Shown: positions 42,260 to 50,792 of the stretch, one piece after another
Position numbering within the stretch: the stretch's first letter is position 1
Layout: every line of letters starts with the position of its first letter
Source: Chryseobacterium oleae
GTDB taxonomy: Bacteria; Bacteroidota; Bacteroidia; Flavobacteriales; Weeksellaceae
DNA: 64,000 nucleotides
Assembly (NCBI RefSeq): GCF_900115055.1
Contig: NZ_FOVD01000001.1
Location: 1,302,001-1,366,000 of the forward strand
Direction: 5' to 3'
Notes under the pieces: generated by a model
Database searches by the model: none
What the model was told of the DNA's origin: nothing
What the model saw: the letters and a program-made list of their open reading frames with translations, nothing else
Position numbers and translations under genes: made by a program

Positions 42260-43372
42260 ATGAAAAGAATTTCACAGATTTTGTTATTTTTACTAAGCAG
42301 TTCAGCATTTTCACAGCAGCAATTTACTATTGAATTGACAGCACCTTCATTTGAAAAAGATTCTCTGCTGTTGGTACCTCCGCCTACTTCAAGAAACATT
42401 ATTTCAGTGTACAGTCTGAACTTAAATGCGGATAATAAAAACGTTAAATCTATTGGAAATTCAAAGGGAGCACTCATTAAAATCCAGCCTCAGGATAATA
42501 CCATCGGTGGAACCGTTCCCTGCCCGATGCCGATGATCATGATGGGGCAAAAAGAAGATAAGAAAGGATTCCGGCAGTCTAATATGTTCTTCATTGAAAA
42601 AGGAAATTTAAACATTCAGGTGGCTGACAAAAATTTAGCTCTGATTTTACCTCCGGATGCGGTTATCAATAACGATTATAAGAAACTTAAGGAATATCTT
42701 CAACAGGCAGACGAAAAACTCAAACCTTTTGAACAAAATAATCCTGCAGACCTTGAGAATAAAGAAAAACTGTTGAAGGCATACATCAAAAAAAATCCGG
42801 AATCGTATCCTGCATTTTGGGAAATTATAGATGCTTTTTCAAAGTATGGTTTTCATAAAAATTACCTGGCAGACCTTCCGTTATTTTCAAAAAAGATAAA
42901 AGCTTCGTCTTGTTTTAAGGATTTTGAAAAGATATTAATCCTTGAAAATTCAACCGATGTAGGAGGAAATTTCCCTGATATCGATTTCAGTCCTGAGAGT
43001 AAAATTACGAAAGCAACTTTCTCAGATTATAAACTCACCCTGATCGACTATTGGTCTACCAGCTGCAAACCGTGTATTCAAGAGCTTCCGAAGCTTGTTA
43101 AACTGTATGAAAAATATAAGGACAAAGGCGTTAATTTCATCAGTGTAGCAGACGATAAAACCCAGCAGAGAATGGATCTGGCCAATACAATATTCAAAGA
43201 AAATAAGGTCACCTGGCAAAGCTATTTTGACACCACAAAAGAATTCACTAAAAAGCTCAATGCCGGAGGATATCCGTTGTTCATCGTAATAGATCGAAAC
43301 GGAAAAATCGTTTCAAAAGAACTGGGCGGGCAGGAAACGCTGGAAACGGTCATAGAAAAGCATTTGAAATAG
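42260..43372 (+). CDS. TlpA-like thiol:disulfide oxidoreductase
   Basis: This 370-aa exported protein has a signal peptide ending SAFSQ. The C-terminal thioredoxin-like domain (about residues 235-370) has the redox site C269-K-P-C272 in WSTSCKPCIQELPKL. It also has the cis-Pro region GGYPLFIVIDRNGKIV. The N-terminal 230 residues are the DUF4369-like or helical extension common in Bacteroidetes TlpA proteins. It would reduce or exchange disulfides in the periplasm. The start follows from the promoter position. Confidence 0.87.
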   Translation: MKRISQILLFLLSSSAFSQQQFTIELTAPSFEKDSLLLVPPPTSRNIISVYSLNLNADNKNVKSIGNSKGALIKIQPQDNTIGGTVPCPMPMIMMGQKEDKKGFRQSNMFFIEKGNLNIQVADKNLALILPPDAVINNDYKKLKEYLQQADEKLKPFEQNNPADLENKEKLLKAYIKKNPESYPAFWEIIDAFSKYGFHKNYLADLPLFSKKIKASSCFKDFEKILILENSTDVGGNFPDIDFSPESKITKATFSDYKLTLIDYWSTSCKPCIQELPKLVKLYEKYKDKGVNFISVADDKTQQRMDLANTIFKENKVTWQSYFDTTKEFTKKLNAGGYPLFIVIDRNGKIVSKELGGQETLETVIEKHLK

Positions 43373-43425
43373 TATGGAGAGGGAAGCTGGAAGAGGGAGG
43401 ATGGAAGTTACTTAAGGACATTAAT

Positions 43426-44844
43426 TTAAAACTTAGAATTTTTTCGTTTTGTTGTAGGAAGTATGTGCTCCGGAACTTTTCCAACCGAAAACAGAACAAT
43501 GATTAGACATATAATATTCACAGCCAAAGCAACCGAAAAAGCCTGGTGATAGTTTTGTGATGTAGGTTTTGTTCCGAGAAAATAATAGAAAATACTTCCC
43601 ACCACAATAATTCCAACAATGGCAGCTGCCTGCACAAAGGTATTGTAGACTCCTGAAGCATTTCCCGCCAATGTTGATGGCAGTCCGGACAGAGCAATAT
43701 TCGCCAGTGAAGGGATAATGGAGCCCACACCGATTCCGTGGAAAAAAAGCAAAAAAAAGAAGACAAAAAATGGTGTTTCCTGATCAATTAAAATGATCTG
43801 CAGGATCAGAACCGTCATAATCAAAACCAATCCAGTTATTAAAAACTTTTTACCGTATCTTAAAATAAATCTCGTGGAAAACACAGAAGCCAGAATAAAA
43901 CCGAGGCCCTGAAAAACAATGATTTCTCCAGCAGCCATTGATCCAATCTGCAGCCCATCCTGGAAAAAAAGGGAAAGAATATAAAAATAAGAATCGAGCA
44001 TAATGAAGAAAAAAGAAACGGCGATTATTCCAAGATTGAAATTTTTATAACTGAATAAAGTAAAATCCATCAGATAAGATTTCCCATGCATTAACCTCAT
44101 CTTTTGGTTTTTGACAAAATAGATTAAAATAAATATTGAAATCATAGCTAATACTATGCTTTTGACCTGAATTCCCTGATGCTCGGATAGGGTAAGTGCA
44201 TACGTAAAACAGAAGAGCCCGGAAACCAATATGGCTACTCCAAAGAAATCAAAAGTCTTTTTTTCCACTGAGATTTTAGATTCGTTTAATATTCTTTTGC
44301 TGAAAAGCAGAGCCAGCAGACATACCGGAATATTGATCAGAAAGATCAGCCGCCACGATTCTTCCATCCATGTTACTGACGAAAAATAACCGCCCAGAAA
44401 CTGACCTGAAATGGTTCCCGCTCCAATGGTAATTCCATACCAACCCATCGCTTTTGTTCTTTCTTCATGGGTTGTAAACAGAACCTGTATCATCGACAGT
44501 ACCTGCGGAGACATCATCGCAGCACTGATTCCCTGAATAAAACGGGAAATCACGAGAATTTCCGGTCCCACCGAAATTCCACACGCCACCGAGCTCAGCA
44601 TAAAAAATACCAACCCGATCATGAAGGTCTTTTTTCTCCCATACAGATCACCCAACCTTCCGCCTGTGATCAGGAATGAAGCAAAGCCAATAAGGTAAGA
44701 AGCAATCATCAGCTGCATTTCTCCGTTGGAAGCATGAAGGTCACGCTGTATAGACGGAATGGATACATTGATGATGAAGATATCCATAATCGTCAACAGT
44801 TGACCGGATAATATCACGACCAATTTCAAATATTTAGCATTCAT
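43426..44844 (-). CDS. MFS drug transporter, DHA2 type (14 spans)
   Basis: The 472-aa protein has about 14 membrane segments. The MFS signature loop after span 2 is GGRLGDLYGRKKTFMIG, and the span-5 motif C region reads GITIGAGTISGQFLGGYFS, typical of drug:H+ antiporters. The opening VVILSGQLLTIMDIFIINVSIPSI is classic DHA2. A 16-bp palindrome directly before the start is repeated before the TetR gene upstream, so export is probably controlled by that repressor. The substrate is unknown. Confidence 0.9.
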   Translation of the reverse strand: MNAKYLKLVVILSGQLLTIMDIFIINVSIPSIQRDLHASNGEMQLMIASYLIGFASFLITGGRLGDLYGRKKTFMIGLVFFMLSSVACGISVGPEILVISRFIQGISAAMMSPQVLSMIQVLFTTHEERTKAMGWYGITIGAGTISGQFLGGYFSSVTWMEESWRLIFLINIPVCLLALLFSKRILNESKISVEKKTFDFFGVAILVSGLFCFTYALTLSEHQGIQVKSIVLAMISIFILIYFVKNQKMRLMHGKSYLMDFTLFSYKNFNLGIIAVSFFFIMLDSYFYILSLFFQDGLQIGSMAAGEIIVFQGLGFILASVFSTRFILRYGKKFLITGLVLIMTVLILQIILIDQETPFFVFFFLLFFHGIGVGSIIPSLANIALSGLPSTLAGNASGVYNTFVQAAAIVGIIVVGSIFYYFLGTKPTSQNYHQAFSVALAVNIICLIIVLFSVGKVPEHILPTTKRKNSKF

Positions 44845-44847
44845 TTT

Positions 44848-44863
44848 TAGATAGATATATCTA
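44848..44863. promoter_or_regulatory. TetR operator before the MFS gene
   Basis: TAGATAGATATATCTA has half-sites TAGATA and TATCTA separated by 4 nt. The same half-sites and spacing occur at 45478-45493 upstream of the TetR gene. Confidence 0.7.
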
Positions 44864-44882
44864 TTTTTAATTGAAAAAAAAA

Positions 44883-45446
44883 TTAAGACAACTGTGCCTT
44901 AATCATTTTTTGGATCTGATCAAAAGAATCTGTATTCTTATTGATCGTAGAAGTGACCACAGCACCTTCTATCAAAAGAAAAATTTGTTCTGTGAATATA
45001 TCTGTATCGATATCCTTTTTATTTTTGGCATATTCATTGACCATTGTTCGGATCATTTCTTTCTGTTTTTCCTTGTGCTGTCTGGCAAAATCGGAAACGG
45101 AAGGACTGCTGTCTCCTACTTCGGCTACGATTTTAATGAAATGACAGCCTGCAAATTTTGATGATTTTTGTAATTTTTTACGGTAATCTATCAGGGAAAG
45201 TATTTTTTCTTCCGGAGCAGAAATTTTGGAAGAATGTTCTTCAAAACCTTTAAACCATTCTACTTCCTGTTTGATAAGATAAGCCTGGAGAAGATCATTT
45301 TTGGATGAGAAATGATTGTACAGTGAACCGATCGCAATGTCTGCCTCAGCAATGATCTGGTTGATTCCCGTTGAATTGAAGCCCTGTCTGTAAAACAGAT
45401 CCGAAGCCACCCTGATGATTCTTTCCTGTACTTTTTCTTTTTTCAT
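44883..45446 (-). CDS. TetR/AcrR family repressor of the MFS pump
   Basis: This 187-aa protein has the TetR HTH at residues 8-55 (RIIRVASDLFYRQGFNSTGINQIIAEADIAIGSLYNHFSSKNDLL) and a helical ligand-binding domain behind. It lies 38 nt upstream of the MFS gene on the same strand. Matching palindromes upstream of both genes indicate that it represses itself and the pump; the link is inferred from sequence. The inducer is unknown. Confidence 0.88.
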   Translation of the reverse strand: MKKEKVQERIIRVASDLFYRQGFNSTGINQIIAEADIAIGSLYNHFSSKNDLLQAYLIKQEVEWFKGFEEHSSKISAPEEKILSLIDYRKKLQKSSKFAGCHFIKIVAEVGDSSPSVSDFARQHKEKQKEMIRTMVNEYAKNKKDIDTDIFTEQIFLLIEGAVVTSTINKNTDSFDQIQKMIKAQLS

Positions 45447-45460
45447 CCCGAAAATTTTTA

Positions 45461-45493
45461 CAAAGGTAGATAAAAAATAGATAAGTCTATCTA
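45461..45493 (-). promoter_or_regulatory. TetR gene promoter with operator
   Basis: TACCTTTG (45468-45461, minus strand) is an exact -7 match. The palindrome TAGATAAGTCTATCTA (45478-45493) sits 9 nt upstream of it, between -7 and -33, where a bound repressor would block transcription. Confidence 0.7.
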
Positions 45494-45535
45494 TTTTTTA
45501 TCTTTTCATACATCGCTTCGAATTGAGAGGGTATT

Positions 45536-45607
45536 TAGGTTTTGGCTAAAGCCAAATGGTATTGATTTTTTTGTTGAATGGGCTAAAGCCCATCCCTATT
45601 GAATATT
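45536..45607 (+). repeat. REP-like element, copy 3
   Basis: TAGGTTTTGGCTAAAGCC forms the first hairpin (TTTGGC/GCCAAA). ATGGGCTAAAGCCCAT (45578-45593) forms the second, followed by CCCTATTGAATATT. Confidence 0.8.
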
Positions 45608-45685
45608 ATCATGTTTTAGTATCAATATTTTCTTTCCAGTTTAAAAATATCTACATAATTTTATGTACCCTTTCAAAATATGCGG

Positions 45686-45718
45686 AAAGGGCTAAAGCCC
45701 ATTCCTGTTGAATATTTT
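45686..45718 (+). repeat. REP-like element, half copy
   Basis: Only the second hairpin, GGGCTAAAGCCC (45689-45700), with the trailing TTCCTGTTGAATATTT is present, 80 nt after copy 3. Confidence 0.7.
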
Positions 45719-45743
45719 ATGCCTCTACATTGTATGAATGTTA

Positions 45744-46229
45744 ATGAAAAAAATGATTAAGAATAAAAAAGTTCCGTTTGTACGATTTCTATATGGTACT
45801 ATTATCCTTTTACTCCTATTATCCTGTACTCCAAAAGAAAAAAATATGACTCCTTCTAATCCCGTTGTCTATTTCGAAATTCCTGTCACTGATATGAAAC
45901 GTGCTGAGCAGTTTTATACAAATGTTTTTAATTTCAGTTTTGAAAAAGAAGATATTGACGGTTATGAAATGTCTTTATTTCCCTTTGAAGAAAAAAGCAG
46001 CGGTATCACTGGTGCTCTAGCGAAAGGCGATGTTTACCAACCAACAAAAGATGGAATTATTATCTATTTTAAAACAGAAAATATGGATCAATCTTTAGCT
46101 AAGGTGCTTCAGAATGGAGGGAAAATACTCTATCCTAGAAAAATCAATGAAAAGTATGGATTTGCAGTCTCAGAATTTGAAGATTCTGAAGGAAACCGGA
46201 TTGCGCTTCATGAAACCATCAAAAAATGA
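45744..46229 (+). CDS. Lipid-anchored VOC (glyoxalase/bleomycin-resistance fold) protein
   Basis: The 161-aa protein (from the ATG at 45744; an ATG two codons earlier is equally possible) has a membrane signal ending LLLLLSC at Cys28, a plausible lipobox after a long basic N-region. The VOC domain follows: NPVVYFEIPVTDMKRAEQFYTNVF, GIIIYFKTENMDQSLAKVLQNGGKIL and FEDSEGNRIALHE. Most VOC proteins are cytosolic, so a lipid anchor is unusual. The substrate is unknown. Confidence 0.8.
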   Translation: MKKMIKNKKVPFVRFLYGTIILLLLLSCTPKEKNMTPSNPVVYFEIPVTDMKRAEQFYTNVFNFSFEKEDIDGYEMSLFPFEEKSSGITGALAKGDVYQPTKDGIIIYFKTENMDQSLAKVLQNGGKILYPRKINEKYGFAVSEFEDSEGNRIALHETIKK

Positions 46230-46250
46230 TTCGTCATTCGCTGCATAATA

Positions 46251-46287
46251 TTTTTGATTTTAATCGCTACATATTTCGTATCTTTAG
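46251..46287 (+). promoter_or_regulatory. Candidate promoter of the 46308 gene
   Basis: TTTTTG (46251-46256), 23 nt, TATCTTTA (46280-46287), a near-consensus Bacteroidetes promoter 21 nt before the ATG at 46308. Confidence 0.4.
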
Positions 46288-46307
46288 GTACCATTTTGGA
46301 AAAGATC

Positions 46308-46943
46308 ATGTGGTATCAAGCAATGGCAGAAGAACTTTATTTCATCAAAACGAATCCGAATATTGCTAAAATCAATTTGTACAATAAACTCTGCCGTGAG
46401 GAAGAAAAGGTCCTTAGTTTTCTTCAGGCTGATGCCAAAGTAAGCCTAGAAATTATCAAAAATAAAGTCAAAGATTCTGTGGAAGAGCTTTCCAAAGAAG
46501 AGCTTTCAAGTATTTTCACGTGGTTCAGTAATGCTTACCCAACAGATAGAGAAGAAGCTAAAACCCAGCTGTTCATCCATGGTCTCGATCTTTTCTACGA
46601 AATCCCGAAAGAAGAAAATGTACATTCTTTCCAGGAAATCCTTTCCGATTACGAGAAATATTCCAAACAGAAGCTTGATTTCAGGGTGAATTCTCAAAAT
46701 TTCAATCAGTTTCTGATTTATGGTTTATTTTTTACAGACATTGCGCTTAAAGAAAAAGGAAGCTGTGCGGTACTTTCCCATTACTTAAAAACGGAACATC
46801 CGGCTTTGTATGCCCTTGCAGAAGAGCAATTCCATGCAAAAGGCTCCGGTCAAAATAATGATCTTGTACTGCAGCATTATTTCGGAGAACTTTATGATCT
46901 GACGAAATATTATAAAGGATCTATCATTAAACTTGATCATTAG
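46308..46943 (+). CDS. Hypothetical helical protein, 211 aa
   Basis: The ATG at 46308 (MWYQAMAEELYFIKTN) follows a promoter-like element; the TTG at 46254 would lie inside that element. The protein is mostly helical and charged, with HGLDLFYEIPKEENVHSFQEIL and GLFFTDIALKEKGSCAVLSHYLK. It has no signal peptide. No family is recognised. Confidence 0.6.
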   Translation: MWYQAMAEELYFIKTNPNIAKINLYNKLCREEEKVLSFLQADAKVSLEIIKNKVKDSVEELSKEELSSIFTWFSNAYPTDREEAKTQLFIHGLDLFYEIPKEENVHSFQEILSDYEKYSKQKLDFRVNSQNFNQFLIYGLFFTDIALKEKGSCAVLSHYLKTEHPALYALAEEQFHAKGSGQNNDLVLQHYFGELYDLTKYYKGSIIKLDH

Positions 46944-47076
46944 ACGGCTGGTTCTCCTTCGTTTACATATTTTTCCCTGTCATTTCTTGTATGAATATAT
47001 TTTCTGAAGATCAGTAAAGATGCAGCTGTGATGTAATGCCACCGGTTGATGGGCTGTTATATATGAAAAGCAAACC

Positions 47077-49446
47077 ATGAACCGAAAGATTTTCCTTCTA
47101 TTAAGCCTTGTCTCATCAACATACTTTTTCGCGCAAAGCATAGAGGGAAAAGTTACCGACCTGCAAAACAAACCAGCCACGGAAACTGAAATCCTCCTTA
47201 CAAAAGCGGACACCAAATTTTCTGCGATCACAGACGAGAACGGGATGTTTAAAATTCCCTTAAAAGAAGACGGAAACTATATTCTTGAAATCATTAAAGA
47301 CGGGATAAAAACCAACAGTGAGAATATTACTGTAAAAGGAAATTCGAAAAAAGACATTCAACTGAAAGAAGCTCCGGTAGAACAAAAACTGGAAGGCGTT
47401 ACTCTTACTGCCAGAAAAAAATTATTTGAAAGAAAGGTGGACCGATTGGTCTTCAATGTAGAAAATTCTGTAGCCTCACAGGGAATTGATGCTGTGGAAG
47501 CACTTGCAAAAACGCCAATGGTTCGTGCCACGGATGATGCGATCAGTATCGCCGGAAAAAGCAATGTCGCTGTGATGATCAACGACAGACTTTTAAATCT
47601 GAATGGTCAGGAACTTATCAATTATTTGAAAACCATCCGTTCAGACGATATTTTAAAGATCGAAGTGATCACCACACCGCCAGCCAAATATGAAGCGGAG
47701 GGAAAAAGTGGATTGATCAATATTGTCCTTAAGAAAAATTCGAGTCTGGGCTGGAACGGCTCTATTCAGACTTCCGGCAGTTCTTATTGGGGAAGACCCA
47801 CAACATCGACCAGAAGTGGTGCTACTTTTAATTACCAGGGAGAAAAACTTTCTATTACGAGCAATTTATCTATCGGTGACAATTATTGGGAAAACCGTTC
47901 TTATAACTATCTTACCGGAACTACGGACAACAATTACTGGAAAACAAACAGTATCAATACAAACAATTACCGCTATAAAGGAGGTGGCTTAAAGGGTGAA
48001 TATAAAATCAATGATAAAAATCTGGTAGGATTCAATTACAACTATTCGTTCAGTAACCCGATCGAAAGGGGTGAAAGCAAAGCCAGTATCTTTGACAAGG
48101 AAGGCTATCTGGATGTCGCGTCAAATTTCAATAACAGAAACCGCAGAAATATTCATAATGCGAGTGCGTTTTATGATGTGAAAATTGATTCTTCGGGAAG
48201 CAAGCTGAGTTTAACAGCGAATATGATGCTCAATAATTCCAATGCGAGAAATTTTTACAATACCATTACTTCGGACATCGTTTCTACTTTTGCGAATCCG
48301 GTGAGTGAGTACAGAATTTATTCCGGTCAGGCAGATCTTGAGAAGAATTTCGGTAAGATTAAAACAGAAGCAGGACTTAAGTATACGAAGATCAAAAATG
48401 ATTCTGAATTTAATTTCTTCAATATTGAGAATGACCAGTATATTCTTAATACAAAAAGAACAAATACTTTCTTTTACAACGAACAGAACTACGCAGCCTA
48501 TGCATCTGCTAATTTTAAGATCAATGACAAGTGGGACGCCAAAGCAGGGCTTCGTTACGAATATACAACCCTGGAAGGAATTTCCATGAATGATGATTCT
48601 TCCGCGAAAATCAAATACGGAAAACTATTCCCTACTGCCTACATCAGTTATAAACCGAACGAAAATCACGCGTTTTCCCTGAATTATTCAAGAAGAATTT
48701 CAAGACCGTATTTTGGAAATCTGAATCCTTTTAAATTCTATGTTTCGGAATTTGAATACAGTACGGGAAATCCTTATCTGCTGCCGTCGTTCTCGGATAA
48801 TATGGAGTTCGGATATGTTTTAAATAATAATTTCAATGTCACTTTATATTACAACAAAACAAAAGATGACTGGGACAGAATTCAGGTAGTGGAAGGAAAA
48901 TCGAAATACAGTATTGTGAAAAATTTCTTTAATGAAGATCAGACCGGGATCAACATCAGCTATAACTACAACAAACTGAAATGGCTGGAATCCAATGTTT
49001 TTGTAAATGCTTTTTATTCCAAAACAAAATCTTACGATCCAACGGCAATAGCTGCACCAAAGGGATACAGCGCCAATTTCAATGTTGACAACAATTTCTT
49101 CCTGAATAAAAGCAAGACCTTTACTTTAATGCTGGGACTTTGGAGCAATCTCCCGAACAGAGACGGAAATACCTATTATTTTGCCAATACCTCCGTTTAT
49201 ACCGGAATGAAACTGAACCTGATGGAGAAAAAGCTCCTGATCAACCTGTATGTGAATGATATTCTGAATACCAACCGAAATAAGGGAATAGAATATTATC
49301 CGAATTATGACGTAGAATATTATAATAAAGGCATTACCCGAAACCTCTATCTTTCCGTAACGTATAAATTCGGGAACAATAATGTAAAAGGAGCTACGAA
49401 AGAAGTAAAATTTGAAGAATCCAAGCGGGCAGGCGGAGGAAATTAA
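47077..49446 (+). CDS. Outer-membrane beta-barrel protein, TonB-receptor-like
   Basis: The 789-aa protein has a signal peptide ending YFFAQ. A CarboxypepD_reg-like beta-sandwich follows (residues 20-95, IEGKVTDLQNKPATETEILL), then a plug-like domain (about 105-220, GIDAVEALAKTPMVRATDDAISIAGKSNVAVMINDR in part, then SGLINIVLKK). A barrel of about 570 residues completes it. The layout is that of outer membrane beta-barrel family proteins (OMP_b-brl_3) related to TonB-dependent transporters. No SusD partner is adjacent and no TonB box is obvious, so the cargo is unknown. Confidence 0.88.
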   Translation: MNRKIFLLLSLVSSTYFFAQSIEGKVTDLQNKPATETEILLTKADTKFSAITDENGMFKIPLKEDGNYILEIIKDGIKTNSENITVKGNSKKDIQLKEAPVEQKLEGVTLTARKKLFERKVDRLVFNVENSVASQGIDAVEALAKTPMVRATDDAISIAGKSNVAVMINDRLLNLNGQELINYLKTIRSDDILKIEVITTPPAKYEAEGKSGLINIVLKKNSSLGWNGSIQTSGSSYWGRPTTSTRSGATFNYQGEKLSITSNLSIGDNYWENRSYNYLTGTTDNNYWKTNSINTNNYRYKGGGLKGEYKINDKNLVGFNYNYSFSNPIERGESKASIFDKEGYLDVASNFNNRNRRNIHNASAFYDVKIDSSGSKLSLTANMMLNNSNARNFYNTITSDIVSTFANPVSEYRIYSGQADLEKNFGKIKTEAGLKYTKIKNDSEFNFFNIENDQYILNTKRTNTFFYNEQNYAAYASANFKINDKWDAKAGLRYEYTTLEGISMNDDSSAKIKYGKLFPTAYISYKPNENHAFSLNYSRRISRPYFGNLNPFKFYVSEFEYSTGNPYLLPSFSDNMEFGYVLNNNFNVTLYYNKTKDDWDRIQVVEGKSKYSIVKNFFNEDQTGINISYNYNKLKWLESNVFVNAFYSKTKSYDPTAIAAPKGYSANFNVDNNFFLNKSKTFTLMLGLWSNLPNRDGNTYYFANTSVYTGMKLNLMEKKLLINLYVNDILNTNRNKGIEYYPNYDVEYYNKGITRNLYLSVTYKFGNNNVKGATKEVKFEESKRAGGGN

Positions 49447-49484
49447 ACTTTATTTTATAATTTAGAAGCAGATACATTTTAACC

Positions 49485-50231
49485 ATGCTGCTACAAAAAA
49501 TATTGACCGGCAGTTTCCTGATTTGTACAGGATTTCTGCTGGTCTCCTGCTATAAAGACTACAAACCTGATTTTTTCAACGGTGAGTGGCTATCAGATTC
49601 ATTGGTCACCAAAGACAACGATCATTGGCGGGAATTTATGCATTTTGAGGACGGTAAGGCGGCACGTACAACCTATTGGGGTAAAAAATATCTGCTCAAT
49701 AAGAATCTTCAGATAAAAGGATTGGAAATTTATGACCGGGACAATGCCTTATTTCAAATAAAGGTTTTAGATTCCAATAAGATTATTGTAGAAGGAAAAG
49801 ATTATTATGGAAGATTTCTTCGAAGTGATTTCCAGCTGAATGATATGAAAAAAGCAGCATCAAAAGCTGAAGAAACGGAAAAGCAACGAAAAAAACTATT
49901 TGGAAAATGGAAAGCTGTTGATTTTAAAACAGTTTCTTTATCTACAAATCTGGAAGACGCATTCATCATACAATCTCCGGAACAAAGAAAAATAGCCGGA
50001 ATTCCTACCCATGAAATTACTTCTATAGATTTCGGATACAATATGCTTTTATTTCATTGTAATACCCGTAATATTCCTTTCGAATATAGCGCAGAACCGG
50101 ATACCATAGAATTTCGCTCCGGAGACGTAATTTATACTTTGAAATATTATTTCGAAAAGGAAAGGCTGATCATTGAATATCTTACCTTTAGGAATATTTT
50201 AAATTCTATCACCCTTGAAAAAACTCAATAA
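49485..50231 (+). CDS. Lipoprotein with lipocalin-like repeats, unknown
   Basis: This 248-aa protein has the signal MLLQKILTGSFLICTGFLLVSC with lipobox LVSC (Cys22). Two similar halves each open with a W-containing strand (FFNGEWLSDS and LFGKWKAVDF), as in lipocalin-like domains, and a charged linker (KKAASKAEETEKQRKK) separates them. The last 33 nt overlap the end of the convergent membrane gene. The function is unknown. Confidence 0.65.
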   Translation: MLLQKILTGSFLICTGFLLVSCYKDYKPDFFNGEWLSDSLVTKDNDHWREFMHFEDGKAARTTYWGKKYLLNKNLQIKGLEIYDRDNALFQIKVLDSNKIIVEGKDYYGRFLRSDFQLNDMKKAASKAEETEKQRKKLFGKWKAVDFKTVSLSTNLEDAFIIQSPEQRKIAGIPTHEITSIDFGYNMLLFHCNTRNIPFEYSAEPDTIEFRSGDVIYTLKYYFEKERLIIEYLTFRNILNSITLEKTQ

Positions 50232-50570
50232 TCTGTTCCTGAAAAAATAATATACAATTCCTCCTGCCATATAGGCCAGAACATCAAAAATATCTCCTGT
50301 AAATTTTTCCGAAAACAAAGGACAAATTACTTCAAACAAAATTGAAAGATATAATGTTGAAGACAGAATAAATTTAAAATCGGGTTTCCAGTGATAACCC
50401 AGAATGTTATTCATCAGATATTCTATGAGATAAGCGTACATGGGAACTGTGATACAATCAGTCAGATGATTGCTGATTACCGGAATAATAATTCCTTTCT
50501 TTCTCAGAAAAATAATCAATAGCCAGATGGCAAGCCCCAGCAAAAACCAGTATGAAATTTTATTTTTCAT
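50199..50570 (-). CDS. Membrane protein (annotated elsewhere as magnesium citrate transporter type), 123 aa
   Basis: The start at 50570 (MKNKISYWFLLGLAIW) is used because the frame upstream belongs to no gene: another reading frame there holds a 44-aa protein whose stop TGA overlaps this ATG. Three or four membrane segments are seen (about residues 7-24, 36-55, 66-84, 95-112). The common label as a magnesium citrate secondary transporter in relatives is from memory and weakly founded. Its last 33 nt overlap the convergent lipoprotein gene. Confidence 0.6.
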   Translation of the reverse strand: MKNKISYWFLLGLAIWLLIIFLRKKGIIIPVISNHLTDCITVPMYAYLIEYLMNNILGYHWKPDFKFILSSTLYLSILFEVICPLFSEKFTGDIFDVLAYMAGGIVYYFFRNRLLSFFKGDRI

Positions 50571-50704
50571 CACATATGAAATATGGCCATGATGAATCCA
50601 ATGATGATCTGCAGGATTTTCACCAGCGTTTCCTGTACCTCTTTTCCTTTTTTGGAGTCTCTGTTTTCGGCAGTTTCGTAATTGAATTTTTCTTTCCCTT
50701 CCAT
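50570..50704 (-). CDS. Small single-pass membrane protein, 44 aa
   Basis: This short ORF begins MEGKEKFNYETAENRDSKKG, has a charged region of about 25 residues and ends in a membrane helix (LVKILQIIIGFIMAIFHM). Its stop overlaps the next ATG (TGATG), a sign of translational coupling. Its start lies 20 nt downstream of an exact -7 element (TATCTTTG). These three features support it as a real gene. The function is unknown; a regulator or partner of the next membrane protein is likely. Confidence 0.7.
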   Translation of the reverse strand: MEGKEKFNYETAENRDSKKGKEVQETLVKILQIIIGFIMAIFHM

Positions 50705-50723
50705 CCCGGTAGATTTTATAGGG

Positions 50724-50731
50724 CAAAGATA
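50724..50731 (-). promoter_or_regulatory. -7 element of the small membrane operon
   Basis: TATCTTTG on the minus strand matches TAnnTTTG. The palindrome 50739-50754 lies 7 nt upstream of it, in the promoter spacer. Confidence 0.65.
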
Positions 50732-50738
50732 TAAAATC

Positions 50739-50754
50739 TAGAACAAATGTTCTA
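50739..50754. promoter_or_regulatory. Operator-like palindrome in the divergent TetR region
   Basis: TAGAACAAATGTTCTA is a perfect inverted repeat (7-bp arms, 2-nt centre). It lies inside the minus-strand promoter and 2 nt upstream of the -33 box of the TetR gene, so one bound dimer could control both directions. Confidence 0.72.
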
Positions 50755-50756
50755 AT

Positions 50757-50788
50757 TTTGAAATATGATTTAAAGTCTCTTATATTTG
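50757..50788 (+). promoter_or_regulatory. TetR gene promoter, probably giving a leaderless mRNA
   Basis: TTTG (50757-50760), exactly 20 nt, TATATTTG (50781-50788), a full consensus match. The start codon is at 50793, about where transcription should begin. Confidence 0.72.
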
Positions 50789-50792
50789 GATC

